Assembly: GCA_019637875.1 (NCBI GenBank)
Contig: JAHBUW010000008.1
Span: 62,001 to 126,000 of the forward strand
DNA: 64,000 nt
DNA from: Pseudobdellovibrionaceae bacterium
GTDB lineage: Bacteria > Bdellovibrionota > Bdellovibrionia > Bdellovibrionales > Bdellovibrionaceae
Direction of reading: 5' to 3'
Shown here: in pieces, positions 50,802-59,001 of the stretch
How positions within the stretch are numbered: position 1 is the stretch's first letter
How the letters are laid out: each line of letters starts with the position of its first letter
Made by a program: the position numbers and the translations under genes
The notes under the pieces: model-generated
What the model saw: only the letters and a program-made list of their open reading frames with translations
Told to the model about the DNA's origin: nothing
The model's database searches: none

Positions 50802-51577
50802 CGAACCATTTCTTGAAGTGTGAGCCCGGTTGCGCGGCTCATCCCGCGGAACAGATACACCATGATGCCGATAAGCATCGCCATGGACGGGATCATGATC
50901 ACGATGAAGCTCGTGCCCGTCATCTCGGCAATTTGTTGGTTCAGGATCGTGGCTTTTTCCGGATCCGGTAACAGCGGATCGATGGGCAGAAAGATCTTCT
51001 GCGCCAGGAAGAAGTTCAGGATCGCGCTGATCAAAAAAGATCCGGCCAGAAGCCAGGTCGACTTGCGGAGCAGCGCCAGGAAGTCGTGCTCGCGGCCGAG
51101 TTCACGCAGCTTCTGCTCGATCAGCTCCCATTTCATGGCCTGCGGATTGACGACCAGGGTTTGGATGAGCGGCTTTTTCGTCAAGGCCGAGCCCGCGACG
51201 AACACCCCGATGATCAGCGGGAAGACGGCTTCCTTGACCGCGAACCAGAAGCCACCCAAGCCGGAAACGGCCAGTCCCCCGGTCAGCGACACGTTCAAAA
51301 GACCCACGATCGAAAAGACGTTCACTTTGCGACGTTGCAGAAGATCGTAAACGCCGTAGCCGATGGGAAAAAGCAGCGCGATCAGGAGCGCCTGCACGGG
51401 CGTCATCCACTCGCCGCCCTTATTCAGAATGAAAATCGGCAGGACGATATTGAACAGAAGGTTCAAGAAAGCATTTTCAGGTTTCGCGTCGGGCGGCCGG
51501 ATTTCATTCATCGCGGCGTGAGCATCCGTCGGAAGCGGCAATGTGTCAACCAGTGAGTCAGCCGATGGCTCAGCCAT
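50798..51577 (-). CDS. VC0807-family integral membrane protein
   Basis: 259 residues if the ATG at 51577 is used; an ATG at 51511 would drop a 22-residue leader that has no clear ribosome site. It has six or so TM helices, for example NLLFNIVLPIFILNKGG, ALLIALLFPIGYGVYDLL, VNVFSIVGLLNVSLTGGLAV, AVFPLIIGVFVAGS, LAGSFLISAILNFFLA, SFIVIMIPSMAMLIGIMVYLF. The spacing fits the uncharacterised VC0807 family. Its stop overlaps the convergent gene's stop by one codon. Confidence 0.7.
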   Translation of the reverse strand: MAEPSADSLVDTLPLPTDAHAAMNEIRPPDAKPENAFLNLLFNIVLPIFILNKGGEWMTPVQALLIALLFPIGYGVYDLLQRRKVNVFSIVGLLNVSLTGGLAVSGLGGFWFAVKEAVFPLIIGVFVAGSALTKKPLIQTLVVNPQAMKWELIEQKLRELGREHDFLALLRKSTWLLAGSFLISAILNFFLAQKIFLPIDPLLPDPEKATILNQQIAEMTGTSFIVIMIPSMAMLIGIMVYLFRGMSRATGLTLQEMVR

Positions 51578-51593
51578 TATGTAAGCCGATGGC

Positions 51594-52688
51594 TTAACTG
51601 CGATCGTCGCCGTTGAACGAGCAGATGAGTCCACCGTTGCCGAGTTTGTTGAAGACCTCTTTGCGGTCTTTGTGTTTCACCGCCGGGCAGCCGTAGCTGC
51701 GGCCGGGGCTTCCACCGACGTAGTCGGCACCGTGCATGACGATGGAGCGGGCACACGCATTGTCGTTCACGCCTTGCTCCAGGCCGTGCAGGATCAGCGA
51801 GCGTCCGTTGGTTCCGTCGTAGGTTCCGCCCGCGACGTAGCAACCGAGCGACGTGCGTTTCGATTCGTGAACGTTACCGAACTTCGTCGCGCGGCCGCGG
51901 CCATTCGGATCCGAGCCTTTGCCATGGGCGACGTGGTAGGATTTCACTTTGTTCGTTTCGAGATCCAAAATGAACAGTCGCTTCGCGGTCGAGCGATCGG
52001 AATAGTCGATGATCGCCAAGTGTTTCTGGTTTTTCAGTGACGCTTTATTCGCCGCGAATGCGGCGAGGGTTTGCCGCATCTGGGATTCGCTGGCGCCCGC
52101 ACGGACCCCGGCGCGAATATAGTCTTCCATGTTGAATTTTTCCGAACGTTGGCTGGCCGTCGTACGGTGACTCAGACGGCGGAGGTCCTCGGTGCAGCGT
52201 TTCGGGTCGCGTTTGAGCGCGCGGGCGAAGGCGGCCGACAAGCTCGGGACTTTGATTCCGGGAGCGATCGTATTCGGATTCACGGCATCGAGATCCGCCG
52301 AGACGGGCGGCAGGTCCGCGCCGGGGGTCGCTTCCGCGTTGGCGCGGTCGTCGCGCTCTTCCGTCGGGGGAACGTAAGCGGGGACCGGGCGGAAGACGCG
52401 TTCGCCCGTGGTCGTTCCTCCAGTGCGGGTGAGCGGAGTGCCGCAGGCGCCGGTCGTGTCTCCGGCGCGCACTTCGACGGTGCCGCCCTCATCCACCCGG
52501 GGGCGGGCTTCGGGGACGGGAACCCGGCGGGGGAGCTGCGCGTAACGTGTCGGGCGGGGTGTGGGGACGGGGATTTTTTTGATGCGGGTTTGCCGACGGT
52601 TGCGCGCGGCTTCCGCGTCGGCGGGAAGGTGGCCAAGACCCAGCGTGAAGATCATCAAGAAGAAGAGTGCCCAGCTCTGATTTCTCAT
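51594..52688 (-). CDS. Murein L,D-transpeptidase catalytic-domain protein
   Basis: 364 residues from ATG 52688. Signal peptide MRNQSWALFFLMIFTLGLGHLPADAEA, a long Pro/Arg/Thr-rich linker (about 30-160), a helical insert (about 165-220), then the YkuD-like domain: VMHGADYVGGSPGRSYGCPAV, with C334 as catalytic nucleophile in SxGCPA and His before it, and GRATKFGNVHESKRTSLGCYV upstream. It crosslinks peptidoglycan or anchors proteins by L,D-transpeptidation in the periplasm. Long disordered linker suggests reach across the envelope. Confidence 0.85.
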   Translation of the reverse strand: MRNQSWALFFLMIFTLGLGHLPADAEAARNRRQTRIKKIPVPTPRPTRYAQLPRRVPVPEARPRVDEGGTVEVRAGDTTGACGTPLTRTGGTTTGERVFRPVPAYVPPTEERDDRANAEATPGADLPPVSADLDAVNPNTIAPGIKVPSLSAAFARALKRDPKRCTEDLRRLSHRTTASQRSEKFNMEDYIRAGVRAGASESQMRQTLAAFAANKASLKNQKHLAIIDYSDRSTAKRLFILDLETNKVKSYHVAHGKGSDPNGRGRATKFGNVHESKRTSLGCYVAGGTYDGTNGRSLILHGLEQGVNDNACARSIVMHGADYVGGSPGRSYGCPAVKHKDRKEVFNKLGNGGLICSFNGDDRS

Positions 52689-52866
52689 CTTACGACATCT
52701 CAATTCAAGACCGGTGCCGTGTGAAAATCGAAAGTGTCTCGAATCGAGACGCAAATTCAGCGGTCGATCTGCGGGGTTACCGTCTTCGTTCTTAAAATCG
52801 AATAGAGGGCGAAAGCGCGTCGGGACGTGGGGTCTGACGAACTCTTCGACGCCGGCCCCTGGGGAT

Positions 52867-54126
52867 TTACGTTTTCGACTCGGTGACGTCGAGATTCACG
52901 CCGTCGAAAAATACGAACGCGCGCGTGGCCAGGCCGAGCGCGACTTCGAATTCGTGCGCCTCCGTGTCGATTTGGAAGAAGAGCGCCTTCGTGGCGTCGA
53001 GTCGCACGGGCCAGCCGCCGGCTTTGGTGAAAGGCGCGGCGTTGTCGGGATAGTCTTGGATCTCGAGCCAGTTTTTCACCCGGAAGAGTCCGCGCAGATA
53101 ACTGCCCGATGGGAAACCGACGGGGGCTTGGCGGCGTTCACGTTCGGTGACCATTTTCATGTGGTACTCGCGGCGACCCGCGCGATGCGCGACGAAAAAC
53201 TGCAAATGCGCGCCGGCAGCGGGCCGACCGGGGAAGCCCGGCGGCAGATTGTCGGCGTGCAGCTGCAGGATCAGCTCGCCGTGGCCCACGGCGCGGGCGT
53301 AAGTCACGAACTTCATGGTGTCCGCAGGCTCGATCTCTTCGGTGAGCGGGATAAACGCGGGCCGCGGTCGCGCGGGATCGAAGTTCGTGCGGGCACGCTC
53401 TTGCACCCAGGAGTAAACTTCCGCGGCCGAGAGACGGGTGGCGGGACCGCGGGCGTCTTCGGTCACGGCCCCCGTCAGGGGCGCCATCGGTGTGGGCGTC
53501 GCGTTCTCTTCGGTCACGAGCCGCAGGCGCGGCGTCGCGGGCTCCAGACCTTCAGGTTCCCAGACGTCGAGAAGTCCGTCCAAAAGCTCGGCCTCGACGT
53601 AACGGCAATCGGTGCCGTGCCATTCGATGAACAAAATGTCGTCCAGAGCGGGGGCGAGTACGTCGTCCGGAAGTCCCGCCGCGCGCCAAGCGGTGACGGC
53701 CTCGGCGACGCTCGCGGACTCTAAGGTCGCGTAGACGCCGAAGTTGTGCCCGGACAAAAGCGCGCGCAGAAAATTTTCGCTCGCCTCCGGAAATAGGGGC
53801 GCGGCGATGAGCCCGTCGGGATCGTGGCGAAGCGCCGCGATCACGGCTTGGGTTTGCGCGGCTCCTGAATTCACGATCATGGAGTCGCCGATTTGCACGT
53901 CGTGCACGGCCGCCAGATCGCGCGCCGAGACGACCCAAAAGGGAATCTCTTTCGTGTGGCGGCGGCACAGCTCATTCAGGCGCCGGGCCAGAACGTGCGG
54001 ATCCGAACCCACCAGAAAAATGGGTTGTCCCTCAAGGATCGCTTCTTCGACGCGGGGGTGGTAGCGGAACATCGGAACGGAGCATCCGGGACCAGGGTCC
54101 AGGATGTCAATGGGCGGGTGTCTCAA
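52867..54126 (-). CDS. Degenerate secretion-ATPase-like (PilT/GspE/VirB11-like) protein
   Basis: 419 residues if TTG 54126 is the start (ATG 54072 gives 401). Residues 30-150 follow the pattern of type II/IV secretion ATPases: PIFLVGSDPHVLARRL at the Walker A place, RDLAAVHDVQ, ALRHDPDGLIAAPLFPEASENFLRALLSGHNFGVYATLESASVAEAVTAW matching the ALRxDPDxIxxGEMRD...TGHLVxxTLHxxSA stretch. But the P-loop Gly-Lys-Thr and the Walker B Glu are lost, so the domain would not hydrolyse ATP. A Pro/Thr linker (about 205-235) leads to an unrecognised 180-residue C-terminal domain. Homology is inference from motif order. Confidence 0.55.
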   Translation of the reverse strand: MRHPPIDILDPGPGCSVPMFRYHPRVEEAILEGQPIFLVGSDPHVLARRLNELCRRHTKEIPFWVVSARDLAAVHDVQIGDSMIVNSGAAQTQAVIAALRHDPDGLIAAPLFPEASENFLRALLSGHNFGVYATLESASVAEAVTAWRAAGLPDDVLAPALDDILFIEWHGTDCRYVEAELLDGLLDVWEPEGLEPATPRLRLVTEENATPTPMAPLTGAVTEDARGPATRLSAAEVYSWVQERARTNFDPARPRPAFIPLTEEIEPADTMKFVTYARAVGHGELILQLHADNLPPGFPGRPAAGAHLQFFVAHRAGRREYHMKMVTERERRQAPVGFPSGSYLRGLFRVKNWLEIQDYPDNAAPFTKAGGWPVRLDATKALFFQIDTEAHEFEVALGLATRAFVFFDGVNLDVTESKT

Positions 54127-54175
54127 GTTGAGCCGCGGCTAGTTCTTTCCGGGACGGCGCTGCTACAATAGGCAA

Positions 54176-54547
54176 ATGACAAAGAGACTCCCGATCTTCT
54201 TGATGCTCTTCGTAATTTTCAGTGCGGCTCCCGGCTGGTCGTTGACCGAAACCGAGCGCACCCAACTGCGGTCGGTGCGGGAATGGTATCCGCAGCAGGC
54301 CTGCCGTGAAAGCCGCGAGCTTGGGCAGTGCTTCCGCTGGGCCGCGAGCGACTGCGAGTCTAAAACGACGAAGGCCATCGATGCCTGCTTGAAACGCCTG
54401 GATCGCAAAACCCGCGGCTCCGCTTCGGGGGACCTCGCGTACTGGGAGCGGCAAGTGCTCGTCTGCGCGTTTAACGATCTAAGGGGCCGTTACGGGAAGA
54501 TCTTTGTGGGCGGGGCCATGTGCGACATGAGCGGAGGTGCCGAATGA
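54176..54547 (+). CDS. Secreted cysteine-containing hypothetical protein
   Basis: 123 residues. Signal peptide MTKRLPIFLMLFVIFSAAPGWS. The mature part is helical with six cysteines (QACRESRELGQC, ASDCESKTTKAIDAC, QVLVCAF, AMCDMS), which suggests disulfides in the periplasm. No family recognised. The next gene starts at its stop codon (ATGA), so both are co-translated. Confidence 0.55.
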   Translation: MTKRLPIFLMLFVIFSAAPGWSLTETERTQLRSVREWYPQQACRESRELGQCFRWAASDCESKTTKAIDACLKRLDRKTRGSASGDLAYWERQVLVCAFNDLRGRYGKIFVGGAMCDMSGGAE

Positions 54548-55314
54548 TGCGCCCTCTGATCTCGGTTTCTTTTTTGGGCTCGTTTCTTTTGTCTTCGATC
54601 ACGTACGCGCAGTCGCAGACCGGCGACACGGCGACGGCCGCGCGTACGGCGATGGCTTGTCACCAGAGTTTCAAAGACCATGCGCCCAAAGGACGTTACG
54701 AAGTCTGGCAGAAAGACGAAATGATTTTCGCGCGCTCGATCGCCAGCGACCCCAGCGTCGCCGGACGTGACGGCACCACCTATCTGCAGCTCTCTTTCAC
54801 GGATGGGAATAAAGTGTTCGCGGCGAAGGTGCCGTCGCCCTCGTCGAAGGATTCCTCGGGCAAAGACCGGCAGAAATTTTACTACGCCGACCACAACTTC
54901 AAACTGAACTTTCCGGGCGGGAAGAGTTACTGCGTCAGCATCAAACCCCAGCTCGGCACCGATGAAATGAAACGTTATGAAAATTCTCCTCCGGCCCAGT
55001 GCGCGGCGGATCCGGCGATCGCGGTTACGGAAGTCAAAGACACCGAAGCCCAACGCCATCTCGACAACATCCATACGCGCATGAGCGATGCCCTGGGGCT
55101 TTCGCTTCACCTTTCGGAAAGATGTAAAGCCGAAGGCCGCTGCGATCGTGAACGCCCGGAGGCCCGTTTGGTCGGGTTCAGCGGCGGTGCCTGTCGCGCC
55201 ATCAATTATCTGCGTTCGGATCTACGGCGTTTGGATGCGTACGCCGCGAAGTACGGAAATTCCAACGAAGGCGTCGCCACCGATGGCGCTCGCGCGGGCG
55301 ACGGCGTTCAGTAA
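54544..55314 (+). CDS. Secreted hypothetical protein
   Basis: 256 residues starting at ATG 54544 (overlapping the previous stop) with signal peptide MMRPLISVSFLGSFLLSSITYAQ. Mature region: beta-strand-like YEVWQKDEMIFARSI, TTYLQLSFTDGNKVFAAK, FYYADHNFKLNFPGGKSYC and five cysteines in the C-terminal 110 residues. The C-terminal helical hairpin (CRAINYLRSDLRRLDAYAAKYG) may be a coiled coil. Unknown function; part of a two-gene unit with the preceding small secreted protein. Its last bases overlap a convergent gene by seven. Confidence 0.55.
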   Translation: MMRPLISVSFLGSFLLSSITYAQSQTGDTATAARTAMACHQSFKDHAPKGRYEVWQKDEMIFARSIASDPSVAGRDGTTYLQLSFTDGNKVFAAKVPSPSSKDSSGKDRQKFYYADHNFKLNFPGGKSYCVSIKPQLGTDEMKRYENSPPAQCAADPAIAVTEVKDTEAQRHLDNIHTRMSDALGLSLHLSERCKAEGRCDRERPEARLVGFSGGACRAINYLRSDLRRLDAYAAKYGNSNEGVATDGARAGDGVQ

Positions 55315-56216
55315 CGGCTTTCGTTCCCTAGAAGTTTCTCGGATTTCATCCGCCGGAGCGTGCCCCACTCGAAGGTGGCGGGGATCCCGCGCTCCAGATC
55401 AATGTATTCCCTGAGTCCCAAGAGGCGCCGGTGCTCCGGATCGCGCGCCATCGCCATCAGGTCGATCGCGGTCGTCGCGCAGTTGTTGTACAGAAGCTGG
55501 TAGACGCTTTGAAAACTCTCGCGGCCCGAGTACTCGAGCGCGAGTTCGAACAAACGTCGCGACTCCCGCGCATCGAGCTTCGTATCGTAACGTTTGAGCG
55601 GGAAGCCCAAGGCGGCGGATTCGTTTTGATAGTGATCCAGGCTCGAGATCCGGTACGCCATCGCGTAACGGCCCAAGAGAGCGTCGAACAGGCCGTAGGG
55701 TTGATTTTGCGGCGGCACGCCCTCGGCCGAAATCACGAGGCCCGGCACGTCCAGGCGGCGCGCGGGATCACCGCTTTGCGGTTTCAACACCACGTGCGGC
55801 AGGTGAAAACCCATCGCGACGTGGTTGATGATGGACGTGAAGTTTTGGAAGAGGATTTCGCTGCCGGTGATCTCATTGGGATCGACGGTCGTCGTCCAGT
55901 ATTCTCCGCCGTGCAGGATGTTCGCGATTTCGATGCTCGCACCATGCTCGGCCAGGATCTTCAGCGCGCGGTACTTGCAGTTGTCGATGCAAACGCCGCC
56001 GAAACTTCCGAAGTTGAGCGCCCACGCCGGATCGTGCGGGTCGCCTTCCGTCGTCGGGCAGGCGCAACCGACCTTCGTGACGGTCAGGGCTTGCGCCGCC
56101 GGGATGCCCGGTCGTGCCCACCACAGGCTCGCGATGAGAACTCCACCCACGAGCGCCGCCAGCGCGAGTCCGAATTGAAGGCGCCGCGAGCGCACGTGCG
56201 TGAAGAGTTTCGACAT
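55308..56216 (-). CDS. Membrane-anchored periplasmic protein, possibly DUF4105/Lnb-like
   Basis: 302 residues from ATG 56216, which shares its A with the stop TGA of the upstream gene. One N-terminal TM (LQFGLALAALVGGVLIASLWWA) anchors a periplasmic domain. Cysteines in VGCACPTTEGDP and GGVCIDNCKY, and YQLLYNNCATTAIDLMA with the NNC pattern resemble DUF4105/Lnb-type hydrolases that trim phospholipids or lipoproteins. His residues occur in FHLPHVVLKP. Family membership is uncertain. Operonic with the preceding gene. Confidence 0.5.
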   Translation of the reverse strand: MSKLFTHVRSRRLQFGLALAALVGGVLIASLWWARPGIPAAQALTVTKVGCACPTTEGDPHDPAWALNFGSFGGVCIDNCKYRALKILAEHGASIEIANILHGGEYWTTTVDPNEITGSEILFQNFTSIINHVAMGFHLPHVVLKPQSGDPARRLDVPGLVISAEGVPPQNQPYGLFDALLGRYAMAYRISSLDHYQNESAALGFPLKRYDTKLDARESRRLFELALEYSGRESFQSVYQLLYNNCATTAIDLMAMARDPEHRRLLGLREYIDLERGIPATFEWGTLRRMKSEKLLGNESRY

Positions 56217-56752
56217 CAGTAGCCCGACCACTCCATGTAGCTGTCGTAACGGATCGGCTCGAGGTCTTGGTTGAAGGCCCCGTGCGCTTGCCAGCTCACG
56301 TCGGCGCCGACGTCGCAGCCTGCGGCCACGGCTTCGTCTTCGGTTTCAAAGTATTGATAGTTTTCCTCTTCAAGGTCGCAACCTTTCTGGAAGTAGCCGA
56401 TCGCGCCGCCGACCGCTTGGCCGTCGAGCAGAAGAACGTTCACCCAGTGGATTTCGGTCTCGCCGACGCGCGAGTGTTCATCTTCGATTTCGAAGCTCAC
56501 GTTGTCCTGCATGAAGGCGTCCATCTTCTTGGCGAATTCCAGCGCTGCGGGATTCTTGACCTTCTCCATGGCTTTGGGTTCGGCGATGTCGATGGCTTCG
56601 AGGTTCGAGTATTTTTCGACATCGAAGCCTTGAATCAGTGCTTCTTGATCGTCGGGGGTCAACGCCTTCCACTGCTCCAGCGTCAGCGTTTCGGCGAAAG
56701 CCGAGAATCCGAAAGTCAAAACGGTGGCGAAGGTCAGAATGGCGCGAATCAT
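56216..56752 (-). CDS. Small secreted acidic hypothetical protein
   Basis: 178 residues. AAGGGG precedes ATG 56752, which yields signal peptide MIRAILTFATVLTFGFSAFA-E. The mature protein is strongly acidic (EEENYQYFETEDEAVAAGCD), with two cysteines near the C-terminus (KGCDLE, AGCDVG). Middle contains LLLDGQAVGGAIGYFQKG. No family recognised. It is the first gene of a two-gene operon with the DUF4105-like gene, which starts inside its stop codon. Confidence 0.6.
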   Translation of the reverse strand: MIRAILTFATVLTFGFSAFAETLTLEQWKALTPDDQEALIQGFDVEKYSNLEAIDIAEPKAMEKVKNPAALEFAKKMDAFMQDNVSFEIEDEHSRVGETEIHWVNVLLLDGQAVGGAIGYFQKGCDLEEENYQYFETEDEAVAAGCDVGADVSWQAHGAFNQDLEPIRYDSYMEWSGY

Positions 56753-56882
56753 GAAAACCCCTTTTTGATCGTTGATGAGGACCGATGACCGGTTTCGATC
56801 ATAGGGCGTGAACCCGGTCAAATCAGCGTTGGCCGGGCGGGGGGATTCGGAAGTTTTTCTAAGGGGAAAAACCGGATCGACG

Positions 56883-56963
56883 TTAAGCGACGCTGAAGAT
56901 CAAAGCGATGACGACGGTGGAACCTAGAATGGCGATGACGGAGCGGGCAATCATGGATTTCAT
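56883..56963 (-). CDS. 26-residue hydrophobic peptide
   Basis: ATG 56963 to TAA 56883 encodes MKSMIARSVIAILGSTVVIALIFSVA-like sequence (26 residues). It has a short basic N-terminus and one continuous hydrophobic run of about 18, consistent with a single membrane helix. A purine-rich TTGGAAGCT precedes the start. It lies in a gap between the acidic secreted-protein gene and the SOD terminator. Such short hydrophobic ORFs can be toxin-like or small membrane proteins; function unknown. Confidence 0.4.
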   Translation of the reverse strand: MKSMIARSVIAILGSTVVIALIFSVA

Positions 56964-57003
56964 AGCTTCCAAGGTTGCCACTCACGCGGGATGACGACAA
57001 GGG

Positions 57004-57030
57004 GTACGCTCGGACGTAAGTCGAGCGTAC
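57004..57030 (-). terminator. Hairpin after sodB
   Basis: GTACGCTC/GAGCGTAC outer stem and GAC/GTC inner stem around loop GTAA, with one bulged G, nine bases downstream of the sodB stop on the minus strand. T-tract is weak on that strand, so it is a moderate candidate. Confidence 0.5.
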
Positions 57031-57038
57031 GCGCTGAA

Positions 57039-57617
57039 TTACCGTAAGTTCTTCTGTGCGAAATCCCAGTTCACGATCTTCCAAAACGCCGCGAGATAGT
57101 CGGGACGGCGGTTCCGATGGTCGATGTAGTAAGCGTGCTCCCAAACGTCGCAGGTCAGAAGCGGGGTGAGCCCCTCCGTCAAAGGGCAACCCGCATTGGA
57201 CGTCGAGACCAGCTGCAGGCGGCCCTCGCGATTTTGCACGAGCCAGCCCCAGCCCGAGCCGAACTGTTTGATCGAGATATCCGCGAATTTGTCTTTGAAT
57301 TCGGCGACCGAGCCGAAGTCGCGCGCGAGGGCGCGGGCGAGTTCACCCTTCGGCTCGCCGCCGCCTTGGGGGGACAGACAATTCCAGAAGAACGTGTGGT
57401 TCCAGACCTGGGCGGCGTTGTTGAAAATGGGGCCGCTCGCGGTCTTCACGAGGGTCTCGAGATCTTGACCGTCGTGCGCGCTTCCGGGAACGAGTTTGTT
57501 CAAGTTGTCGACGTAGGTTTTGTGGTGTTTTCCGTGGTGATACTCGAGCGTTTCTTTCGACATATGGGGTGCGAGCGCATCGAGAGCGTAAGGGAGCGGG
57601 GGCAGTTCGTAAGTCAT
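57039..57617 (-). CDS. sodB: Superoxide dismutase, Fe/Mn type
   Basis: 192 residues. EYHHGKHHKTYVDNLN, NNAAQVWNHTFFWNCL and VWEHAYYIDHRN contain the metal ligands (two His, then Asp and His) in the Fe-SOD pattern; NHTFFWNCLSPQGGG and the NNAAQ-W features favour an iron enzyme. Removes superoxide in the cytoplasm. Promoter and SoxR operator lie upstream (57686-57716), so the gene is probably induced by redox-cycling compounds through SoxR, which is encoded divergently 148 bases away. Confidence 0.95.
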   Translation of the reverse strand: MTYELPPLPYALDALAPHMSKETLEYHHGKHHKTYVDNLNKLVPGSAHDGQDLETLVKTASGPIFNNAAQVWNHTFFWNCLSPQGGGEPKGELARALARDFGSVAEFKDKFADISIKQFGSGWGWLVQNREGRLQLVSTSNAGCPLTEGLTPLLTCDVWEHAYYIDHRNRRPDYLAAFWKIVNWDFAQKNLR

Positions 57618-57685
57618 TTGGGTTTCACTTTCTAGAGGTTGGGAACACTTGGTGTTTGATGTTGGAGCACTTCGTGTTCTTATTC

Positions 57686-57716
57686 ACGCTACGACCTCAA
57701 GTTAACTTGAGGTCAA
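57686..57716 (-). promoter_or_regulatory. SoxR-type promoter of sodB (19-bp spacer)
   Basis: On the minus strand TTGACC (57716-57711), a 19-base spacer and TAGCGT (57691-57686) form a promoter whose spacer is overlong, as in MerR-family-controlled promoters. The operator palindrome fills the spacer. Only the -10 hexamer is a poor match. Confidence 0.65.
57693..57714. promoter_or_regulatory. SoxR operator (perfect palindrome)
   Basis: A perfect 22-bp inverted repeat with core CCTCAAGTTAACTTGAGG, identical to the SoxR box of soxS in enteric bacteria. It lies between the divergent sodB and soxR genes and overlaps the sodB promoter spacer. SoxR with an oxidised cluster would activate sodB directly. 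Confidence 0.9.
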
Positions 57717-57764
57717 GGGGGAATTCATTTTGACCCGAGGCTTGCCCCGGTTTAAGACCTGGGT

Positions 57765-58217
57765 ATGAAGAAGACGCCTGCCAAACTTTCCACGGATGAG
57801 CTTTCGGTCGGCGAGGTCGCGGCGCGGGCGGGGATCGCGGTCTCGGCGCTGCATTTCTACGAAGCCAAAGGATTGATCGCGGGCCGCCGTAACAACGGGA
57901 ATCAGCGCCGCTATCCGCGCGCGGTCCTGCGCCTGGTTTCACTTATCCGCGTCGCGCAGGGACTCGGCTTCACGTTGAAAGAAATCAAAAACGCGTTGGG
58001 CGTGGTCCCGAAAGATCGCCCGCCCACGAAAGAGGAGTGGGCTCGCCTGGGCCGTTCGTGGCGCGAAGACCTGGACGCACGGATCGAAACGATGACCCGG
58101 CTGCGCGATCAGCTGACGGGTTGTATCGGTTGCGGCTGTTTGTCGATGAAGGAATGTCCGTTACAGAATCCCGGAGATCGCCTGGCGCGTAAAGGTCCGG
58201 GGCAACACTTGCTTTAG
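57765..58217 (+). CDS. soxR: Redox-sensitive MerR-family regulator SoxR
   Basis: 150 residues. An N-terminal MerR winged HTH (SVGEVAARAGIAVSALHFYEAKGLI) and dimerisation helix (about 90-118) precede C120-x2-C123-x-C125-x5-C131, the exact [2Fe-2S] motif of SoxR. It senses superoxide, nitric oxide or redox-cycling drugs through cluster oxidation. Divergent from sodB with the SoxR operator between them; the small distance suggests autoregulation. Confidence 0.95.
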   Translation: MKKTPAKLSTDELSVGEVAARAGIAVSALHFYEAKGLIAGRRNNGNQRRYPRAVLRLVSLIRVAQGLGFTLKEIKNALGVVPKDRPPTKEEWARLGRSWREDLDARIETMTRLRDQLTGCIGCGCLSMKECPLQNPGDRLARKGPGQHLL

Positions 58218-58276
58218 TGTCGGTTGCGGGGGTGTGCGCTTTTCGGTAAAACGAGCGCGGAAAGTGTGGGGGATGA

Positions 58277-58999
58277 ATGCAAGGGAATCAAACTTCGTTT
58301 CTGAAAAGGGGCTTGAAATCCTTCCTGGGTCTTTTCATGACCCCAAGTCAAGTCGCGAGCATCGAAAAGCTTTCGGAGAATTTCGTGCAGGTCGAGCTTT
58401 CCGGAAGCCCGATCGAAAAAGCCAAATGGACTCCTGGCGGAAAAATCCAAATCGACGTCGGTGGGTTGAAGTTTCGGACGTTCACCCCTCTGCGTTTCGG
58501 TGGGAAAGAAGGGCGCCTCACGATCATCGGCTACCGACGTCCGGGGCATCCCGCGACGGACTGGCTGGACGCGCTTCGCGTGGGTGAGGCTTGCGAAGTC
58601 TTCGGGCCGCGGGACTCGCTCGACTTTTCTCGGCTCGAGGGGAATGTCGCCTTGTTCGGCGATGAAACCTCCTTCGGGATCGCGCGCGTCTTGCGCGGGG
58701 TCATCGGTCCGCGCGCTCACATTTTTCTAGAGTTGAATTCCTTGGTCGAGGGGCGGGACGTTCTCGCGCGACTGGGGATCGAAGCCGCGCAGACTCACGA
58801 GCGCGTCGCCGACGGCGCCCATCTTGCCGCGCTCGCGCGGGGACTCATCGAAAAGAGCGGCGAGTTCTCGACCCTTTTCCTGACGGGGCGGGCGAGTTCG
58901 ATCCAGCGTCTGCGCACGCTTCTGAAAGAGGCCGGCGTTCCTGGCGGTAAACTCAAAACCCGTCCCTACTGGGCGGACGGAAAAGCGGGGCTTGACTAA
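58277..58999 (+). CDS. Siderophore-interacting/ferredoxin-reductase-like flavoprotein
   Basis: 240 residues, GGGGGA upstream of ATG 58277. Residues about 30-100 contain the FAD-binding beta-barrel motif R-x-F-T-P-L (KFRTFTPLRF) of the SIP family; about 120-225 form the NAD(P)-binding half (NVALFGDETSFGIARVLRG, FLTGRASSIQRLRTLL). SIP proteins reduce ferric siderophores. No siderophore genes are adjacent; it is followed by mutM after two bases, so iron or oxidative stress repair is a plausible theme. Confidence 0.75.
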   Translation: MQGNQTSFLKRGLKSFLGLFMTPSQVASIEKLSENFVQVELSGSPIEKAKWTPGGKIQIDVGGLKFRTFTPLRFGGKEGRLTIIGYRRPGHPATDWLDALRVGEACEVFGPRDSLDFSRLEGNVALFGDETSFGIARVLRGVIGPRAHIFLELNSLVEGRDVLARLGIEAAQTHERVADGAHLAALARGLIEKSGEFSTLFLTGRASSIQRLRTLLKEAGVPGGKLKTRPYWADGKAGLD

Positions 59000-59001
59000 G
59001 C

